A stretch of DNA of 64,000 nucleotides from NCBI GenBank assembly GCA_902780455.1, contig CACZFO010000006.1, forward strand, positions 1 through 64,000, given 5' to 3'. The position numbers and the translations under genes were made by a program. The stretch comes from an uncultured Bacteroidia bacterium (GTDB lineage Bacteria; Bacteroidota; Bacteroidia; Bacteroidales; UBA932). The notes under the pieces are model-generated. The model worked only from the letters and a program-made list of their open reading frames with translations, searched no databases and was not told the DNA's origin. Below, piece by piece: positions 50,509 to 59,736 of the stretch (positions within the stretch are counted from its first letter, which is position 1; every line of letters begins with the position of its first letter).

Positions 50509-51825
50509 ATGAAGAAGTTAATAGAAACTATAAGGAACATTTTCAAGATTGAGGAACTCAGGAAGAGGATAATCTACACATTCCTCCTCATCCTGGTCTA
50601 TCGTCTTGGAAGCTTTGTAGTGATGCCGGGAATCAACCCTCACCTGATTGCAGATTCAGATCTGACTACTCAGACTTCAGAGGGTCTTCTGGGATTGCTC
50701 AATATGTTCTCCGGAGGAGCATTCGGAAACGCTTCCATTTTTGCATTGGGTGTAATGCCTTACATCTCTGCATCAATCGTTCTCCAGCTCCTCGGCATTA
50801 TGGTTCCATACTTCCAGAAGCTCCAGAAAGAAGGTGAGAGCGGAAGGAGGAAGATGAATCAGTGGACTCGTTACCTGACCATCGTCATCCTTGCAATCCA
50901 GGGTCCGGCTTACCTGACCAACCTTCATGCCCAGCTTCCGAAGGAGGCCTTCCTCCTCAACGGCACAATGTTCAACGTATTTGCAACCTTGGTGCTGATC
51001 GGAGGAACCATGTTCATCATGTGGCTCGGCGAAAGGATTACAGACAGAGGTATCGGAAACGGTATTTCCCTGATTATCATGATCGGTATCGTTGCAAGGC
51101 TGCCTCATGCACTGGTTGCTGAAATCGGAACAAGGATGAGTGCAAGTGTCGGAGGTCCTCTGATGCTCATCGTTGAATTCATCCTCCTGTTCGTGGTTTT
51201 CGCCCTCACGATTGCCCTTGTACAGGGAACCCGCAAGATTCCGGTACAGTATGCAAAGAGGATCGTAGGCAACAAGCAGTACGGTGGCGTTAGACAGTAC
51301 ATCCCTTTGAAGATCAATGCTGCCAACGTTATGCCTATCATTTTTGCCCAGGCACTGATGATGTTCCCTCTCCTGTTTGCCCAGTTTGATGCAACAAGAG
51401 GATTTGCTGCCACCTTCTCAGATGTGAAAGGTTTCTGGTACAATGCAGTATTTGCATTCCTTATCATAGTCTTCACTTACTTCTACACTACCGTCATCAT
51501 CAATCCAACCCAGATGGCAGAAGAAATGAAGAAGAACGGCGGATTCATCCCTGGTGTAAAGCCTGGAAAGAATACAGCTGAATACATAGACTCAATAATG
51601 AGCCGTATAACCCTGCCTGGTTCCATCTTCCTGGCTATCGTAGGTATCCTTCCTGCACTGGCCATGATAGTTGGAGTAAACAACCAGTTTGCCCAGTTCT
51701 ACGGCGGTACATCCCTGCTGATCATGGTAGGTGTTGTACTTGACACATTACAGCAGATAGAAAGCCATCTGCTGATGAGACACTATGACGGCTTGACCAA
51801 GACCGGAAGACTGAAGGGAAGATAG
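50509..51825 (+). CDS. secY: Protein translocase subunit SecY
   Basis: A 438-residue, ten-helix channel of the Sec translocon. Diagnostic parts are the plug region after MFSGGAFGNASIFALGVMPY, cytosolic loop C4 KLQKEGESGRRKMNQWTRYL and C5 loop GTRKIPVQYAKRIVG with the conserved Arg residues. Slightly long loops around residues 255-300 are usual in this phylum. Encoded between rplO and map, as in most bacteria. Confidence 0.98.
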   Translation: MKKLIETIRNIFKIEELRKRIIYTFLLILVYRLGSFVVMPGINPHLIADSDLTTQTSEGLLGLLNMFSGGAFGNASIFALGVMPYISASIVLQLLGIMVPYFQKLQKEGESGRRKMNQWTRYLTIVILAIQGPAYLTNLHAQLPKEAFLLNGTMFNVFATLVLIGGTMFIMWLGERITDRGIGNGISLIIMIGIVARLPHALVAEIGTRMSASVGGPLMLIVEFILLFVVFALTIALVQGTRKIPVQYAKRIVGNKQYGGVRQYIPLKINAANVMPIIFAQALMMFPLLFAQFDATRGFAATFSDVKGFWYNAVFAFLIIVFTYFYTTVIINPTQMAEEMKKNGGFIPGVKPGKNTAEYIDSIMSRITLPGSIFLAIVGILPALAMIVGVNNQFAQFYGGTSLLIMVGVVLDTLQQIESHLLMRHYDGLTKTGRLKGR

Positions 51826-51855
51826 CAGACAGTTTAAGAGCAAGTTGTAAAGGGT

Positions 51856-52629
51856 ATGGTACACTATAAGACAGAAGAGGAAATAGATATTCTCAGGGAG
51901 AATGCTATCCTTGTGTCAAAGACCTTGGCAGAGGTTGGAAAGCATGTTGCTCCTGGTGTGACTACAAAGCAGCTGGACAAGATTGCTGAGACCTTCATCC
52001 GTGACAACGGAGCGGTGCCCGGGTTTCTGGGGTACGGAGGTTTTCCGGCAACGCTCTGCCTGTCGGTAAACGACATGGTGGTGCACGGGATTCCCGATGG
52101 CTATGTACTTCAGGAAGGTGATATCATCTCGGTTGACTGCGGTACCGTTTACAAAGGCTTCTATGGAGATTCCGCCTACACTTTTCCAGTAGGTGAAGTT
52201 GACGCCCAGACGGCTCTCCTTCTCAAGACGACTGAGGAGAGCCTGTACCTGGGAGCCGCCCAGGCCGTAGACGGGAACAGGACGGGCGATATCGGACATG
52301 CTGTCCAGTCTTATTGCGAGGCCAGAGGCTTTTCTGTAGTAAGGGAGCTTGTGGGCCACGGACTGGGAAGAGACATGCACGAAGACCCTATGGTTCCGAA
52401 CTACGGAAAACCCGGGAGCGGAAAGAAACTCCGTGAGGGAATGGTAATCTGCATAGAGCCTATGATCAACGCAGGAGCAAAGGAGGTTTACGAGAAGGCT
52501 GACGGTTGGGGAATTGCTACTGCAGACGGCAGGAAATCCGCCCACTTCGAGTTTGCCGTAGCCGTGCGCAAAGGCAAGCCGGAGATACTTACAACTTTCG
52601 ATTACATCAAGAAGATCAAGGAATATTGA
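51856..52629 (+). CDS. map: Methionine aminopeptidase, type I
   Basis: 257 residues of the pita-bread fold. Metal ligands are in [18 protein letters not shown] (two Asp), [16 protein letters not shown] (His), [12 protein letters not shown] (Glu) and AHFEFAVAV (Glu). It removes the initiator Met from nascent chains. The short type-I form without an SH3 linker. Located 30 bases after secY and two before infA. Confidence 0.97.
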   Translation: MVHYKTEEEIDILRENAILVSKTLAEVGKHVAPGVTTKQLDKIAETFIRDNGAVPGFLGYGGFPATLCLSVNDMVVHGIPDGYVLQEGDIISVDCGTVYKGFYGDSAYTFPVGEVDAQTALLLKTTEESLYLGAAQAVDGNRTGDIGHAVQSYCEARGFSVVRELVGHGLGRDMHEDPMVPNYGKPGSGKKLREGMVICIEPMINAGAKEVYEKADGWGIATADGRKSAHFEFAVAVRKGKPEILTTFDYIKKIKEY

Positions 52630-52630
52630 T

Positions 52631-52849
52631 ATGGCAAAACAAGAAGCTATTGAAAGAGACGGCGTTATTCTGGAATCACTTTCCAACGCCATGTTCAAGG
52701 TGGAACTGGATAACGGTCCCATCATTATCGCCCACATCTCAGGAAAGATGAGGATGCACTACATCAAGATCCTTCCGGGTGACAGGGTAAAGGTGGAGAT
52801 GTCTCCGTATGACCTTACCAAAGGTCGTATATCCTTCAGGTACAAGTAA
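52631..52849 (+). CDS. infA: Translation initiation factor IF-1
   Basis: 72 residues, the usual length. The OB-fold sequence [40 protein letters not shown] and [16 protein letters not shown] is fully conserved. It binds the 30S A site during initiation. It is part of the map-infA-rpmJ group. Confidence 0.97.
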   Translation: MAKQEAIERDGVILESLSNAMFKVELDNGPIIIAHISGKMRMHYIKILPGDRVKVEMSPYDLTKGRISFRYK

Positions 52850-52893
52850 AATGTAATCGGCTCTGAAAGAATAATCTAAAAAATCAAAATACA

Positions 52894-53010
52894 ATGAAAG
52901 TCAAAGCTTCAGTAAAAAAGCGCAGCGAGGATTGCAAGATCGTAAGACGCAAGGGACGCGTTTACATCATCTGCAAGAAGAACCCTAAGTTCAAGATGCG
53001 TCAGGGCTAA
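52894..53010 (+). CDS. rpmJ: Ribosomal protein L36, zinc-free type
   Basis: 38 residues: [20 protein letters not shown], then [16 protein letters not shown]. Of the four zinc ligands of the C+ form, the first Cys is Ser and the His is Phe, leaving two Cys, so zinc binding is lost, as in other Bacteroidota L36. It lies in the 50S near helix 89. Confidence 0.95.
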   Translation: MKVKASVKKRSEDCKIVRRKGRVYIICKKNPKFKMRQG

Positions 53011-53033
53011 TCGGGAGATGACCCTGTAATTGA

Positions 53034-53387
53034 TTGCCAAAAAACAAAAGGGGAGAGATAGGTCTTACCTATATCTTCGGAATTGGTCGCTCTTCTGCCC
53101 AAAAAATCCTTGATAAGAACAGCATCGACCGCAACATCAAGGTGCAGGATTGGACAGATGACCAGATTGCTGCAATAAGAAAGACGATTGCAGACGAGTA
53201 TAAGATTGAGGGCGAGCTCCGTACCGCAACTCAGTTGAACATCAAGCGTCTTATGGATATCGGATGTTACAGAGGTATCCGTCATAGACTAGGTCTGCCT
53301 GTAAGAGGGCAAAGTACTAAGAACAATGCCCGTACAAGAAAGGGAAAGAAGAAGACTGTTGCTAACAAGAAGAAGGCAACCAAATAA
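53034..53387 (+). CDS. rpsM: Ribosomal protein S13, N-terminus damaged or non-AUG start
   Basis: 117 residues from TTG 53034. The body is intact ([40 protein letters not shown]), but the universal start MARIAGVD is missing. In-frame TGA at 53031-53033 directly precedes TTG, and the only nearby ATG (53018) is out of frame by one base. GTA ATT GAT reads like the Val-x-Asp before Leu if one T is restored. Either translation begins at TTG, or the sequence carries an indel here. S13 bridges the subunits and contacts the P-site tRNA, so a full loss is unlikely. Confidence 0.85.
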   Translation: MPKNKRGEIGLTYIFGIGRSSAQKILDKNSIDRNIKVQDWTDDQIAAIRKTIADEYKIEGELRTATQLNIKRLMDIGCYRGIRHRLGLPVRGQSTKNNARTRKGKKKTVANKKKATK

Positions 53388-53400
53388 ACGGACTTAGATT

Positions 53401-53790
53401 ATGGCAAAGAAAGTAGTTTCAAACAGAAAGAGAGTTGTAAAGGTAGATGCAGTGGGCCAGGCTCATATCTCATCTACATTCAACAACGTTATAGTAACAC
53501 TGACCAACTCAAAGGGTCAGGTTATCAGCTGGTCCTCAGCCGGAAAGATGGGTTTCAGAGGATCAAAGAAGAATACTCCTTATGCAGCCCAGGTTGCTGC
53601 AGAGGATTGCGCAAAGGTTGCCTTCGACGCAGGTCTGCGCAAGGTTAAGGCATTCGTAAAGGGTCCGGGAGCCGGCCGCGAGTCTGCAATCAGGACTATT
53701 CATAACGCAGGTATCGAGGTAACTGAAATCGTAGACGTTACTCCGCTTCCTCACAATGGTTGCCGTCCTAAGGGCCGCCGTAGAGTTTAA
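53401..53790 (+). CDS. rpsK: Ribosomal protein S11
   Basis: 129 residues with [40 protein letters not shown] and the C-terminal [18 protein letters not shown] signature. Lies in the platform of the 30S at the mRNA exit. Valine codons here are GTA and GTT almost only, with no GTC, in contrast to the next gene. Confidence 0.97.
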   Translation: MAKKVVSNRKRVVKVDAVGQAHISSTFNNVIVTLTNSKGQVISWSSAGKMGFRGSKKNTPYAAQVAAEDCAKVAFDAGLRKVKAFVKGPGAGRESAIRTIHNAGIEVTEIVDVTPLPHNGCRPKGRRRV

Positions 53791-53810
53791 CTGATTAATC
53801 GTATAAGAAT

Positions 53811-54413
53811 ATGGCTAGATATACTGGACCAAAGACAAAGATCGCCCGCAAGTTCGGCGAGCCTATATACGGCCCTGATAAGGTCTTCGAAAAGAGAAAT
53901 ACTCCTCCGGGACAGCACGGTCTCGCTGCAAAGCGCAAAAAGCAGAAAGAGTACGGCACCCAGCTCAAGGAGAAACAGAAAGTCAAATACATGTACGGTG
54001 TTCTCGAGCGTCAGTTCCGCAACACTTATGACAAGGCTGCCCGCATGAAGGGTCAGACCGGTGTCAACCTTATCCTCCTTCTCGAGTCAAGGCTTGACAA
54101 CGTCGTCTATCGTCTCGGAATCGCTCCTACCAGAGCAGCTGCCCGTCAGCTCGTTCTCCATCGTCATATTTCCCTCAACGGAAGTATTTGCAACATTCCT
54201 TCGGCATTCGTGAAGCCCGGTGACGTTGTCGCCGTTCGCGAAAGGTCAAAGAGCCTCGAAGTCATCCAGAACAGCGTAGCATCAGCTACGAAGTACTCAT
54301 GGCTCGAGTTCGACGCCAAGGAGCTCAAAGGTAAATTCCTCAATGTCCCCGTTCGCGAGGATATTCCTGAGACTATCAACGAGCAGCTCATCGTCGACCT
54401 CTACTCCAAGTAA
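53811..54413 (+). CDS. rpsD: Ribosomal protein S4
   Basis: 200 residues. The N-terminal [17 protein letters not shown] and [20 protein letters not shown], and the S4 domain [20 protein letters not shown] are standard. It is a primary 16S rRNA binder and, in several bacteria, translational regulator of its operon. The first dozen codons use AGA, GGA, CCA and ACA like the genes before; after about codon 12-25 GTC, CTC, CGC and CGT take over (about ten of sixteen valines are GTC). Confidence 0.97.
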   Translation: MARYTGPKTKIARKFGEPIYGPDKVFEKRNTPPGQHGLAAKRKKQKEYGTQLKEKQKVKYMYGVLERQFRNTYDKAARMKGQTGVNLILLLESRLDNVVYRLGIAPTRAAARQLVLHRHISLNGSICNIPSAFVKPGDVVAVRERSKSLEVIQNSVASATKYSWLEFDAKELKGKFLNVPVREDIPETINEQLIVDLYSK

Positions 54414-54442
54414 TAGTTTTTAACACCCCAAAAGGAATAATT

Positions 54443-55450
54443 ATGGCAATCTTATCATTTCAGAAACCGGACAAGGTGATCATGCTCGAAGGCACCGACA
54501 CCGTCGGCCGTTTCGAATTCAGGCCTCTTGAGCCGGGATACGGACAGACCATCGGCAACGCCCTCCGTCGCATATTGCTCGCGTCTCTGGAAGGTTTCGC
54601 AATCTCGCAGATCAAGGTTGACGGAGTGGACCAGGAGTTCGCTACCATCACCGGCGTGATCGAAGGCATGCAGGACATTATTCTCAACCTCAAGCAGGTT
54701 CGTTTCAAGAGAATGGTCGAATCAGTCGACTCCGAGGTTGTGAACGTCACTGTCGGCGGCAAACAGGAGTTTACCGCAGAGGATATCTCTAAAGGATTGT
54801 CTTCTTTCAAGGTGTTGAATCCGGAGCTGCATATTTGCTCTCTCGAGCCCTCTGTCAAGCTCAACATGACCATTACCATCACCAAGGGCCGTGGATTTGT
54901 TCCCGCCGAGGAGATGAGGGATGAGAATACCCCTATCGGTACCATTCCTGTGGACGCCATCTATACTCCTATCAAGAAGGTCAACTGGACCGTGGAGAAC
55001 TGGCGTGTCGAGCAGAAGACAGACTATGAGAAGCTCAACCTTGAGATCGTGACCGACGGCTCAATCACCCCGGCCATGGCTCTCCAGGATGCAGCCAACA
55101 TCCTTATCTACCATTTCAAGCTCTTCACCGACGACAAGACTATCTCTATCGAGAATCCCAACGAGCCGGAGGCTGCAGGACTTGATCAGGAGACACTCCG
55201 CATGAAGCATCTGCTTCTTTCCAAGCTTTCAGACCAGGGCCTTTCAGTAAGGGCTTACAACTGCCTGAAGGCTGCCGATATCGACACATTCGCAGACCTC
55301 GTATCTTATTCGAGACCCGAGCTCATGAAGTTCCGCAACTTCGGCCGCAAGTCTCTCAACGAGATCGACCTGCTGCTCGAGAAAATGAAGCTTTCATTCG
55401 GAATGGATGTTACAAAGTATAATATTGAACCAAAGAAAAAGACCGTTTAG
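54443..55450 (+). CDS. rpoA: RNA polymerase subunit alpha
   Basis: 335 residues. The N-terminal assembly domain ([25 protein letters not shown] region) and the C-terminal DNA/activator-binding domain ([39 protein letters not shown]) are complete. It dimerises to start core enzyme assembly. Same order as in all Bacteroidota, between rpsD and rplQ, and the same codon style as rpsD's main part. Confidence 0.98.
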   Translation: MAILSFQKPDKVIMLEGTDTVGRFEFRPLEPGYGQTIGNALRRILLASLEGFAISQIKVDGVDQEFATITGVIEGMQDIILNLKQVRFKRMVESVDSEVVNVTVGGKQEFTAEDISKGLSSFKVLNPELHICSLEPSVKLNMTITITKGRGFVPAEEMRDENTPIGTIPVDAIYTPIKKVNWTVENWRVEQKTDYEKLNLEIVTDGSITPAMALQDAANILIYHFKLFTDDKTISIENPNEPEAAGLDQETLRMKHLLLSKLSDQGLSVRAYNCLKAADIDTFADLVSYSRPELMKFRNFGRKSLNEIDLLLEKMKLSFGMDVTKYNIEPKKKTV

Positions 55451-55452
55451 AA

Positions 55453-55917
55453 ATGAGACACAATAAAGCAGTCAATCATCTTGGACGTAAGAGCGCTCAC
55501 CGCAAAGCTACCCTCGCATCTCTCGCAACAGCTCTCATCCTCCACAAGAGGATTGAAACCACTGTAGCCAAGGCAAAGGCGCTGAAGCCTTATGTAGAGC
55601 CGCTTATCACCAAGTCTAAGGAAGACACAACCCACAATCGTCGCGTCGTGTTCAGCTATCTCAAGAATAAATACGCCGTGACCGAGCTCTTCCGTGAGAT
55701 CGCTCCGAAGATCGCTGACCGTCCGGGCGGATACCTCCGTATCCTCCACACCGGATTCCGTCAGGGTGATGCTTCCGAGATGGCTCTCATAGAGTTTGTT
55801 GACTTCAATGAGGCAGCTCTTGCATCCGCTCCCAAGGAGGCTAAGAAGACCACTCGCCGCAGCCGCGCCAAGAAGGCAGAGGCTCCGAAAGCTGAAGAAG
55901 CTCCCGCAGCGGAATAA
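55453..55917 (+). CDS. rplQ: Ribosomal protein L17
   Basis: 154 residues. [40 protein letters not shown] and [20 protein letters not shown] are diagnostic. The C-terminal tail is longer than in E. coli and rich in Lys, Ala and Glu ([15 protein letters not shown]), common in this phylum. It is the last gene of the ribosomal unit; a terminator follows within 20 bases. Confidence 0.97.
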   Translation: MRHNKAVNHLGRKSAHRKATLASLATALILHKRIETTVAKAKALKPYVEPLITKSKEDTTHNRRVVFSYLKNKYAVTELFREIAPKIADRPGGYLRILHTGFRQGDASEMALIEFVDFNEAALASAPKEAKKTTRRSRAKKAEAPKAEEAPAAE

Positions 55918-55935
55918 GATCTATCTCCATTCAGT

Positions 55936-55972
55936 GAAAAAGGCCGATCCATTTTGGTGGACCGGCCTTTTC
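55936..55972 (+). terminator. Terminator of the ribosomal protein unit
   Basis: AAAAGGCCG-(A)-TCCA / TGGA-CCGGCCTTTT with loop TTTTGG: a strong stem with one bulge and a T-rich end, 18 bases after the rplQ stop. Confidence 0.85.
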
Positions 55973-56018
55973 TCTGCCTTTAAAGCGTTCCCACTGTTTA
56001 TTTTTTATATAAAATGAT

Positions 56019-56026
56019 TATATTTG
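56019..56026 (+). promoter_or_regulatory. Candidate -7 box before the small peptide gene
   Basis: TATATTTG matches TAnnTTTG, with an A/T-rich stretch upstream and only a weak -33 (TGTTTA). The start near 56033 leaves a 20-base leader to ATG 56053. Confidence 0.5.
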
Positions 56027-56052
56027 CAATCTATACGCAAATTAATAAAAGC

Positions 56053-56193
56053 ATGTTTTTTACAGATATTAAGAAATCTTATTCCGTTCCGGAGACAAGG
56101 GTGGTCCTTCTCTTTACGGATGTTTCTTTCCTCCAGAGCGTGGGAGGCGTAATCGATGATTGGGGGGATGATTCAGGAGAAATCAATTTCTAG
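56053..56193 (+). CDS. 46-residue acidic peptide gene
   Basis: A 46-codon frame: MFFTDIKKSYSVPETRVVLL, then a middle of FTDVSFLQSV and the acidic end VIDDWGDDSGEINF. It resembles the very short peptides encoded before fimbrillin-like lipoproteins in Bacteroidales, with a hydrophobic centre and a terminal W-G-D-D-x-G-E-I-x-F motif; the resemblance is from memory, not a search. There is no signal peptide. Its stop is two bases before a possible start of the next gene (56195), so the two are co-expressed. Function unknown. Confidence 0.6.
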   Translation: MFFTDIKKSYSVPETRVVLLFTDVSFLQSVGGVIDDWGDDSGEINF

Positions 56194-56218
56194 GATGTCA
56201 GACCAAAAACGAATGAAA

Positions 56219-58054
56219 ATGAAAAGAAGATTATACATTCCGGGTCTGGCAATTGCGATACTGACCCTCGTGCAGTGCTCCGTCGAAGAACAGGAAGCTC
56301 TCATTCCTTCACAAAATTCTGAAATTCCTTTTGAGGTAATAGCAGCAGGCGTTGATACAAAAACTGTCAATGAAGGCAAGTCCACAGTTTGGGAAGTCGG
56401 TGATGCTTTCAGCCTCTTCCATAAGGCTCGCAGGACTACAAAATTTATTTCAGACGGTAGTTTTACTATTGACGATGCTTCTACCGGACATGCAAAAGGT
56501 TCCCTTGGCCAGGAACTGACCGAGTCCTTGTTTGACTGGTTCGCGATTTATCCCGCTTATTCTGACGCTGCTGATCCTGCGGCCATGGATAATGTCGTTG
56601 TCGGATCAAAGGCGGGCGAGGCACAGGCTCAGGCAGGCTACGGCAGCATGGCACATATTGCCGGAAGCAATTATCCTGTCATTGGAAAAGTCGAAAGTGT
56701 TAAATCAACAGAGGTTCCGAGCCTTAAATTTGCCCATGCTACCGCTCTTGCCGCTATCAAGGTGACAAACAATCTTGACGAGGAAGTTACAATCACTTCT
56801 GCGACGCTCAAGGCTCCTGAAAGTATTGTCGGTCTCTTTGATGTGGATATTACATCAAGTCCGGCGACATTCAAGGCCGTTGAAGGATCGGTTTCATCAG
56901 AGGCATCGGTTTCAGTATCTGACGGAACTGCTCTTGCAAAAGGAGGAAGCGCAGTGGTCTATTTGGGATTCAAGCCATTCAAGGCAGCCTCAGGTAGCAC
57001 GATTTCGTTAATTATCTCAGTGTCAAATGCTTCCGGGAAGATATGGTCTCAGACAAAGACCGTTACTCTTTCTGCAGAGACCTCTTTCGAGGCAGGCAAG
57101 ATCAAGACTCTCAACTTCGGTTTCGACGAGCCTTCATCTCAGGAACAGCTTGAGACTCTATACGTTTTCAAACGTACGGATACAATGGTAGGTGGCAAGC
57201 AGTATGTGCTGATTTCTACTTCCAACGATATTTTCTATATTGCAAAACCTGTATCGGAAGGAGTTGATTCTGAGATTATTCTGACGGAAGAGGTTACCGA
57301 TTACGACGGTGAAGTCAGACTGAAGACTATGGATAATGCCTTCATGTTTGCCCTCAGCAGCGGAGGATATACTATCCAGCAGTCTGATGGCAGGTATCTT
57401 TACCACAGCGGCACCGGAGCAAGTACTTCTGCAAAGTCGACACTCTCAAGCGAAGAAGGCATTTGGTCCGTAAGTATCAGTTCTTCTTCGTCAAAAGCTG
57501 CAATAGCTTATTCAGATTCTTTCAAATACGGCCTCAATACGTTCTCTTCCGGAATGAAGTTCACTCTTGCAACGAGCCAAAGCTCGTCTAAGCAGCCTTA
57601 TCTTTATGAGTATATAGGGACTACAGATGGCCCTGCAGAGCCGGATGATACAGAGGAGTTCCTCGCGACATATGCTTATGGAGTCTACTCTTATCAGGGC
57701 TCCACATGGCAGTACTCCGAAGGCGCGGGAGAGCTGGATTGGAAGTTCAGCGGCCAGAAAGTGAGATTCCGTATCCTTGAGCCTGCAAACCATTCATATA
57801 CAGAAGTTTCCGGAGTCCCGGCAAGTGTTGCTGTAGGCGATGTTGTGAGTGTCGGGCTTGTCCGTTATGAGAATGAGGCTATCCTTAAGTCCGATACTCT
57901 CGAGGCGACTGTCCTGAAAGTTGAAGACGGGGATGTATGGATGAGGACCTATACTTTCAATAGCTCTTCTATCCATCCAGATGGTATTCGCTATCCCTGC
58001 GAAGCCGGGAAAATTTGCTTACAAGCAGCCGGACGGTTCTGTCGTAATGGTTGA
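56219..58054 (+). CDS. Fimbrillin-like lipoprotein, 3' end overlapping M6 protease
   Basis: About 611 residues from ATG 56219 (MKRRLYIPGLAIAILTLVQC); earlier in-frame ATGs exist at 56195 and 56213. The lipobox LVQC is poor but usable. Residues to about 310 show the fimbrillin/Mfa-like layout: VNEGKSTVWEVGDAFSLF, then FDWFAIYPAY, a FAHATALAAIKVTNN block and KIKTLNFGF. A Ser-rich region and a further strand-rich domain follow. The last 25 residues (PDGIRYPCEAGKICLQAAGR) are an out-of-frame reading of the M6 protease start, so the natural C-terminus is lost or the two genes were joined by a frameshift. Confidence 0.7.
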   Translation: MKRRLYIPGLAIAILTLVQCSVEEQEALIPSQNSEIPFEVIAAGVDTKTVNEGKSTVWEVGDAFSLFHKARRTTKFISDGSFTIDDASTGHAKGSLGQELTESLFDWFAIYPAYSDAADPAAMDNVVVGSKAGEAQAQAGYGSMAHIAGSNYPVIGKVESVKSTEVPSLKFAHATALAAIKVTNNLDEEVTITSATLKAPESIVGLFDVDITSSPATFKAVEGSVSSEASVSVSDGTALAKGGSAVVYLGFKPFKAASGSTISLIISVSNASGKIWSQTKTVTLSAETSFEAGKIKTLNFGFDEPSSQEQLETLYVFKRTDTMVGGKQYVLISTSNDIFYIAKPVSEGVDSEIILTEEVTDYDGEVRLKTMDNAFMFALSSGGYTIQQSDGRYLYHSGTGASTSAKSTLSSEEGIWSVSISSSSSKAAIAYSDSFKYGLNTFSSGMKFTLATSQSSSKQPYLYEYIGTTDGPAEPDDTEEFLATYAYGVYSYQGSTWQYSEGAGELDWKFSGQKVRFRILEPANHSYTEVSGVPASVAVGDVVSVGLVRYENEAILKSDTLEATVLKVEDGDVWMRTYTFNSSSIHPDGIRYPCEAGKICLQAAGRFCRNG

Positions 58055-59723
58055 AAACCATGGTGACGAACATGGCCACTGGATGACCAATGAGGCCGGT
58101 GAGGCAGTTAAACTAGGGAAAGACGGATTTCTGAAGAGGATGGATGCTTCGGAGCTCGCATCAATTTTCGATAATGCCGTAAAGACTCGTTCGGAAGCTG
58201 AAGAGAATCGCATCGCAAGAGCCTCAGTTACCACCGGCTCAATAAAGGTTCCGGTTATCCTTATCGAGATGCAGGATAGGCATTTTACCATTGACAATCC
58301 GGTTTCGGCTTTCAATAATCTTTTGAACAAGGAGGGTTATTCAGCAAATGGAGCGACCGGTTCCGTCCGTGACTTTTATAGCGACAACTCCAACGGTCAG
58401 TTTATCCCTGAATTCGAAGTATATGGTCCCATTGAGGTTTCTGATTCTTCCGCATACTATGCCGGTTCTTCAGGAACGGACAAGGCTGATATAGCTTTCA
58501 GGGAAGCTTGCAAATTACTTGATTCCGTGATTGATTTCAGCAAGTACGACAGTGACGGCGATGGTTATGTGGACATGATCCTCTTCTATTATGCCGGTTA
58601 CAATCAGGCAGAAGGCGTCGGAACATACAATAAAGACTGTATCTGGCCGCATGAGTCACATCTCTATGCCGGTCCTTATGACGGCAAATATATCGATCGT
58701 TATTCTTGTACTTCCGAGCTCAAGGGCTATACAGGGTCGAATATGTGCGGAATCGGTACAGCTTGTCATGAACTTGGTCATGCTCTCGGGCTTCCTGATC
58801 TTTACGATACGAATTATGCGCAGAATGGAGAGGCTGGTGGTCTATACAATTTCTCCACCATGTGCAGCGGCTCATACAACAATGACGGAAGGACTCCTCC
58901 TTTCTTCAATATTGAAGAGAGGATTTTCCTTGGCTGGAACACAGCAGACGATATTGAAGAAATTACTACTGGGGGTACATATTCTCTTCCTGCTTTCAAT
59001 GTGGGTTCCCACAAGGCATATAAGACTGCTACGACTACTTCAAACGAGTATTTCCTTTACGAGTGCCGTGGAGCCAATAGCTGGGATACTGCTATAGGGG
59101 CTGCCGGAATGGTAGTGTATCATGTTGACAAGTCGACCAGGAACGTGAAAATCGATTATCGCAACGTCCGCGCATCCAATCTTTGGAGCAACTGGGAAGC
59201 ATATAACGGAATCAATAAAAATGGTTCGCACCCTTGTTTCTACATTGTCCCGGCCACAGATCAGGAGAACCTTAACTACACCGGCTATACGAGCAGAATG
59301 GTTTTCCCTGGTACAGGTTCCAACAGGGTGACTGAATTCCAGGCTGTTGATTGGGAAGGGGAGAAATCGGATTTTGTTCTCTCTGAGATTAAGTACTCTT
59401 CGAGGACAGCGACATTCAAGGTCGATGTATCCGGAATGGAGGACACAGCGACATTCAAGGTCGATGTATCCGGAATGGAGGACGTAGGATTCAACTATAT
59501 TTACAATCCTGGAAAGGGGACTTATTCTGCAGGTACAAAACTGCCTCTCATTCTAGTTGAGACCGAATCTGAGGCTCCTTCTTCCGTTACATGGTATTAT
59601 GATGGCACCAAGACCACGAGTTCAGAGGTCTTATTGACTTCAGGCAGTCATTCAATAGTCGCCGAGCTTACTTATTCGGACGGTTCGACCGGCAGAATCA
59701 AACTTGTCATAACAGTAAACTAA
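57981..59723 (+). CDS. M6-family metalloprotease, no signal peptide
   Basis: 580 residues. The start MVFAIPAKPGKFAYKQPDGS is the mature N-terminus of M6 (immune inhibitor A-like) proteases, which normally follows a signal peptide; here none precedes it, and 74 bases overlap the lipoprotein gene in another frame. The zinc site is HELGHALGLPDLYD with catalytic Glu. Blocks SVRDFYSDNSNGQF, DSDGDGYVDM (calcium-type), and IWPHESHLY are normal. A 39-base perfect tandem repeat gives TATFKVDVSGMED twice near the C-terminus. Secretion is uncertain unless a +1 frameshift links it to the lipoprotein. Confidence 0.8.
   Translation: MVFAIPAKPGKFAYKQPDGSVVMVENHGDEHGHWMTNEAGEAVKLGKDGFLKRMDASELASIFDNAVKTRSEAEENRIARASVTTGSIKVPVILIEMQDRHFTIDNPVSAFNNLLNKEGYSANGATGSVRDFYSDNSNGQFIPEFEVYGPIEVSDSSAYYAGSSGTDKADIAFREACKLLDSVIDFSKYDSDGDGYVDMILFYYAGYNQAEGVGTYNKDCIWPHESHLYAGPYDGKYIDRYSCTSELKGYTGSNMCGIGTACHELGHALGLPDLYDTNYAQNGEAGGLYNFSTMCSGSYNNDGRTPPFFNIEERIFLGWNTADDIEEITTGGTYSLPAFNVGSHKAYKTATTTSNEYFLYECRGANSWDTAIGAAGMVVYHVDKSTRNVKIDYRNVRASNLWSNWEAYNGINKNGSHPCFYIVPATDQENLNYTGYTSRMVFPGTGSNRVTEFQAVDWEGEKSDFVLSEIKYSSRTATFKVDVSGMEDTATFKVDVSGMEDVGFNYIYNPGKGTYSAGTKLPLILVETESEAPSSVTWYYDGTKTTSSEVLLTSGSHSIVAELTYSDGSTGRIKLVITVN
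59406..59483 (+). repeat. Perfect 39-bp tandem duplication in the M6 protease gene
   Basis: Two identical adjacent copies (59406-59444 and 59445-59483) encode the 13 residues TATFKVDVSGMED twice in frame. No mismatch separates them, pointing to a recent duplication or slippage event in the linker between the catalytic part and the C-terminal beta domain. Confidence 0.95.
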
Positions 59724-59736
59724 TAATCTATAACCG

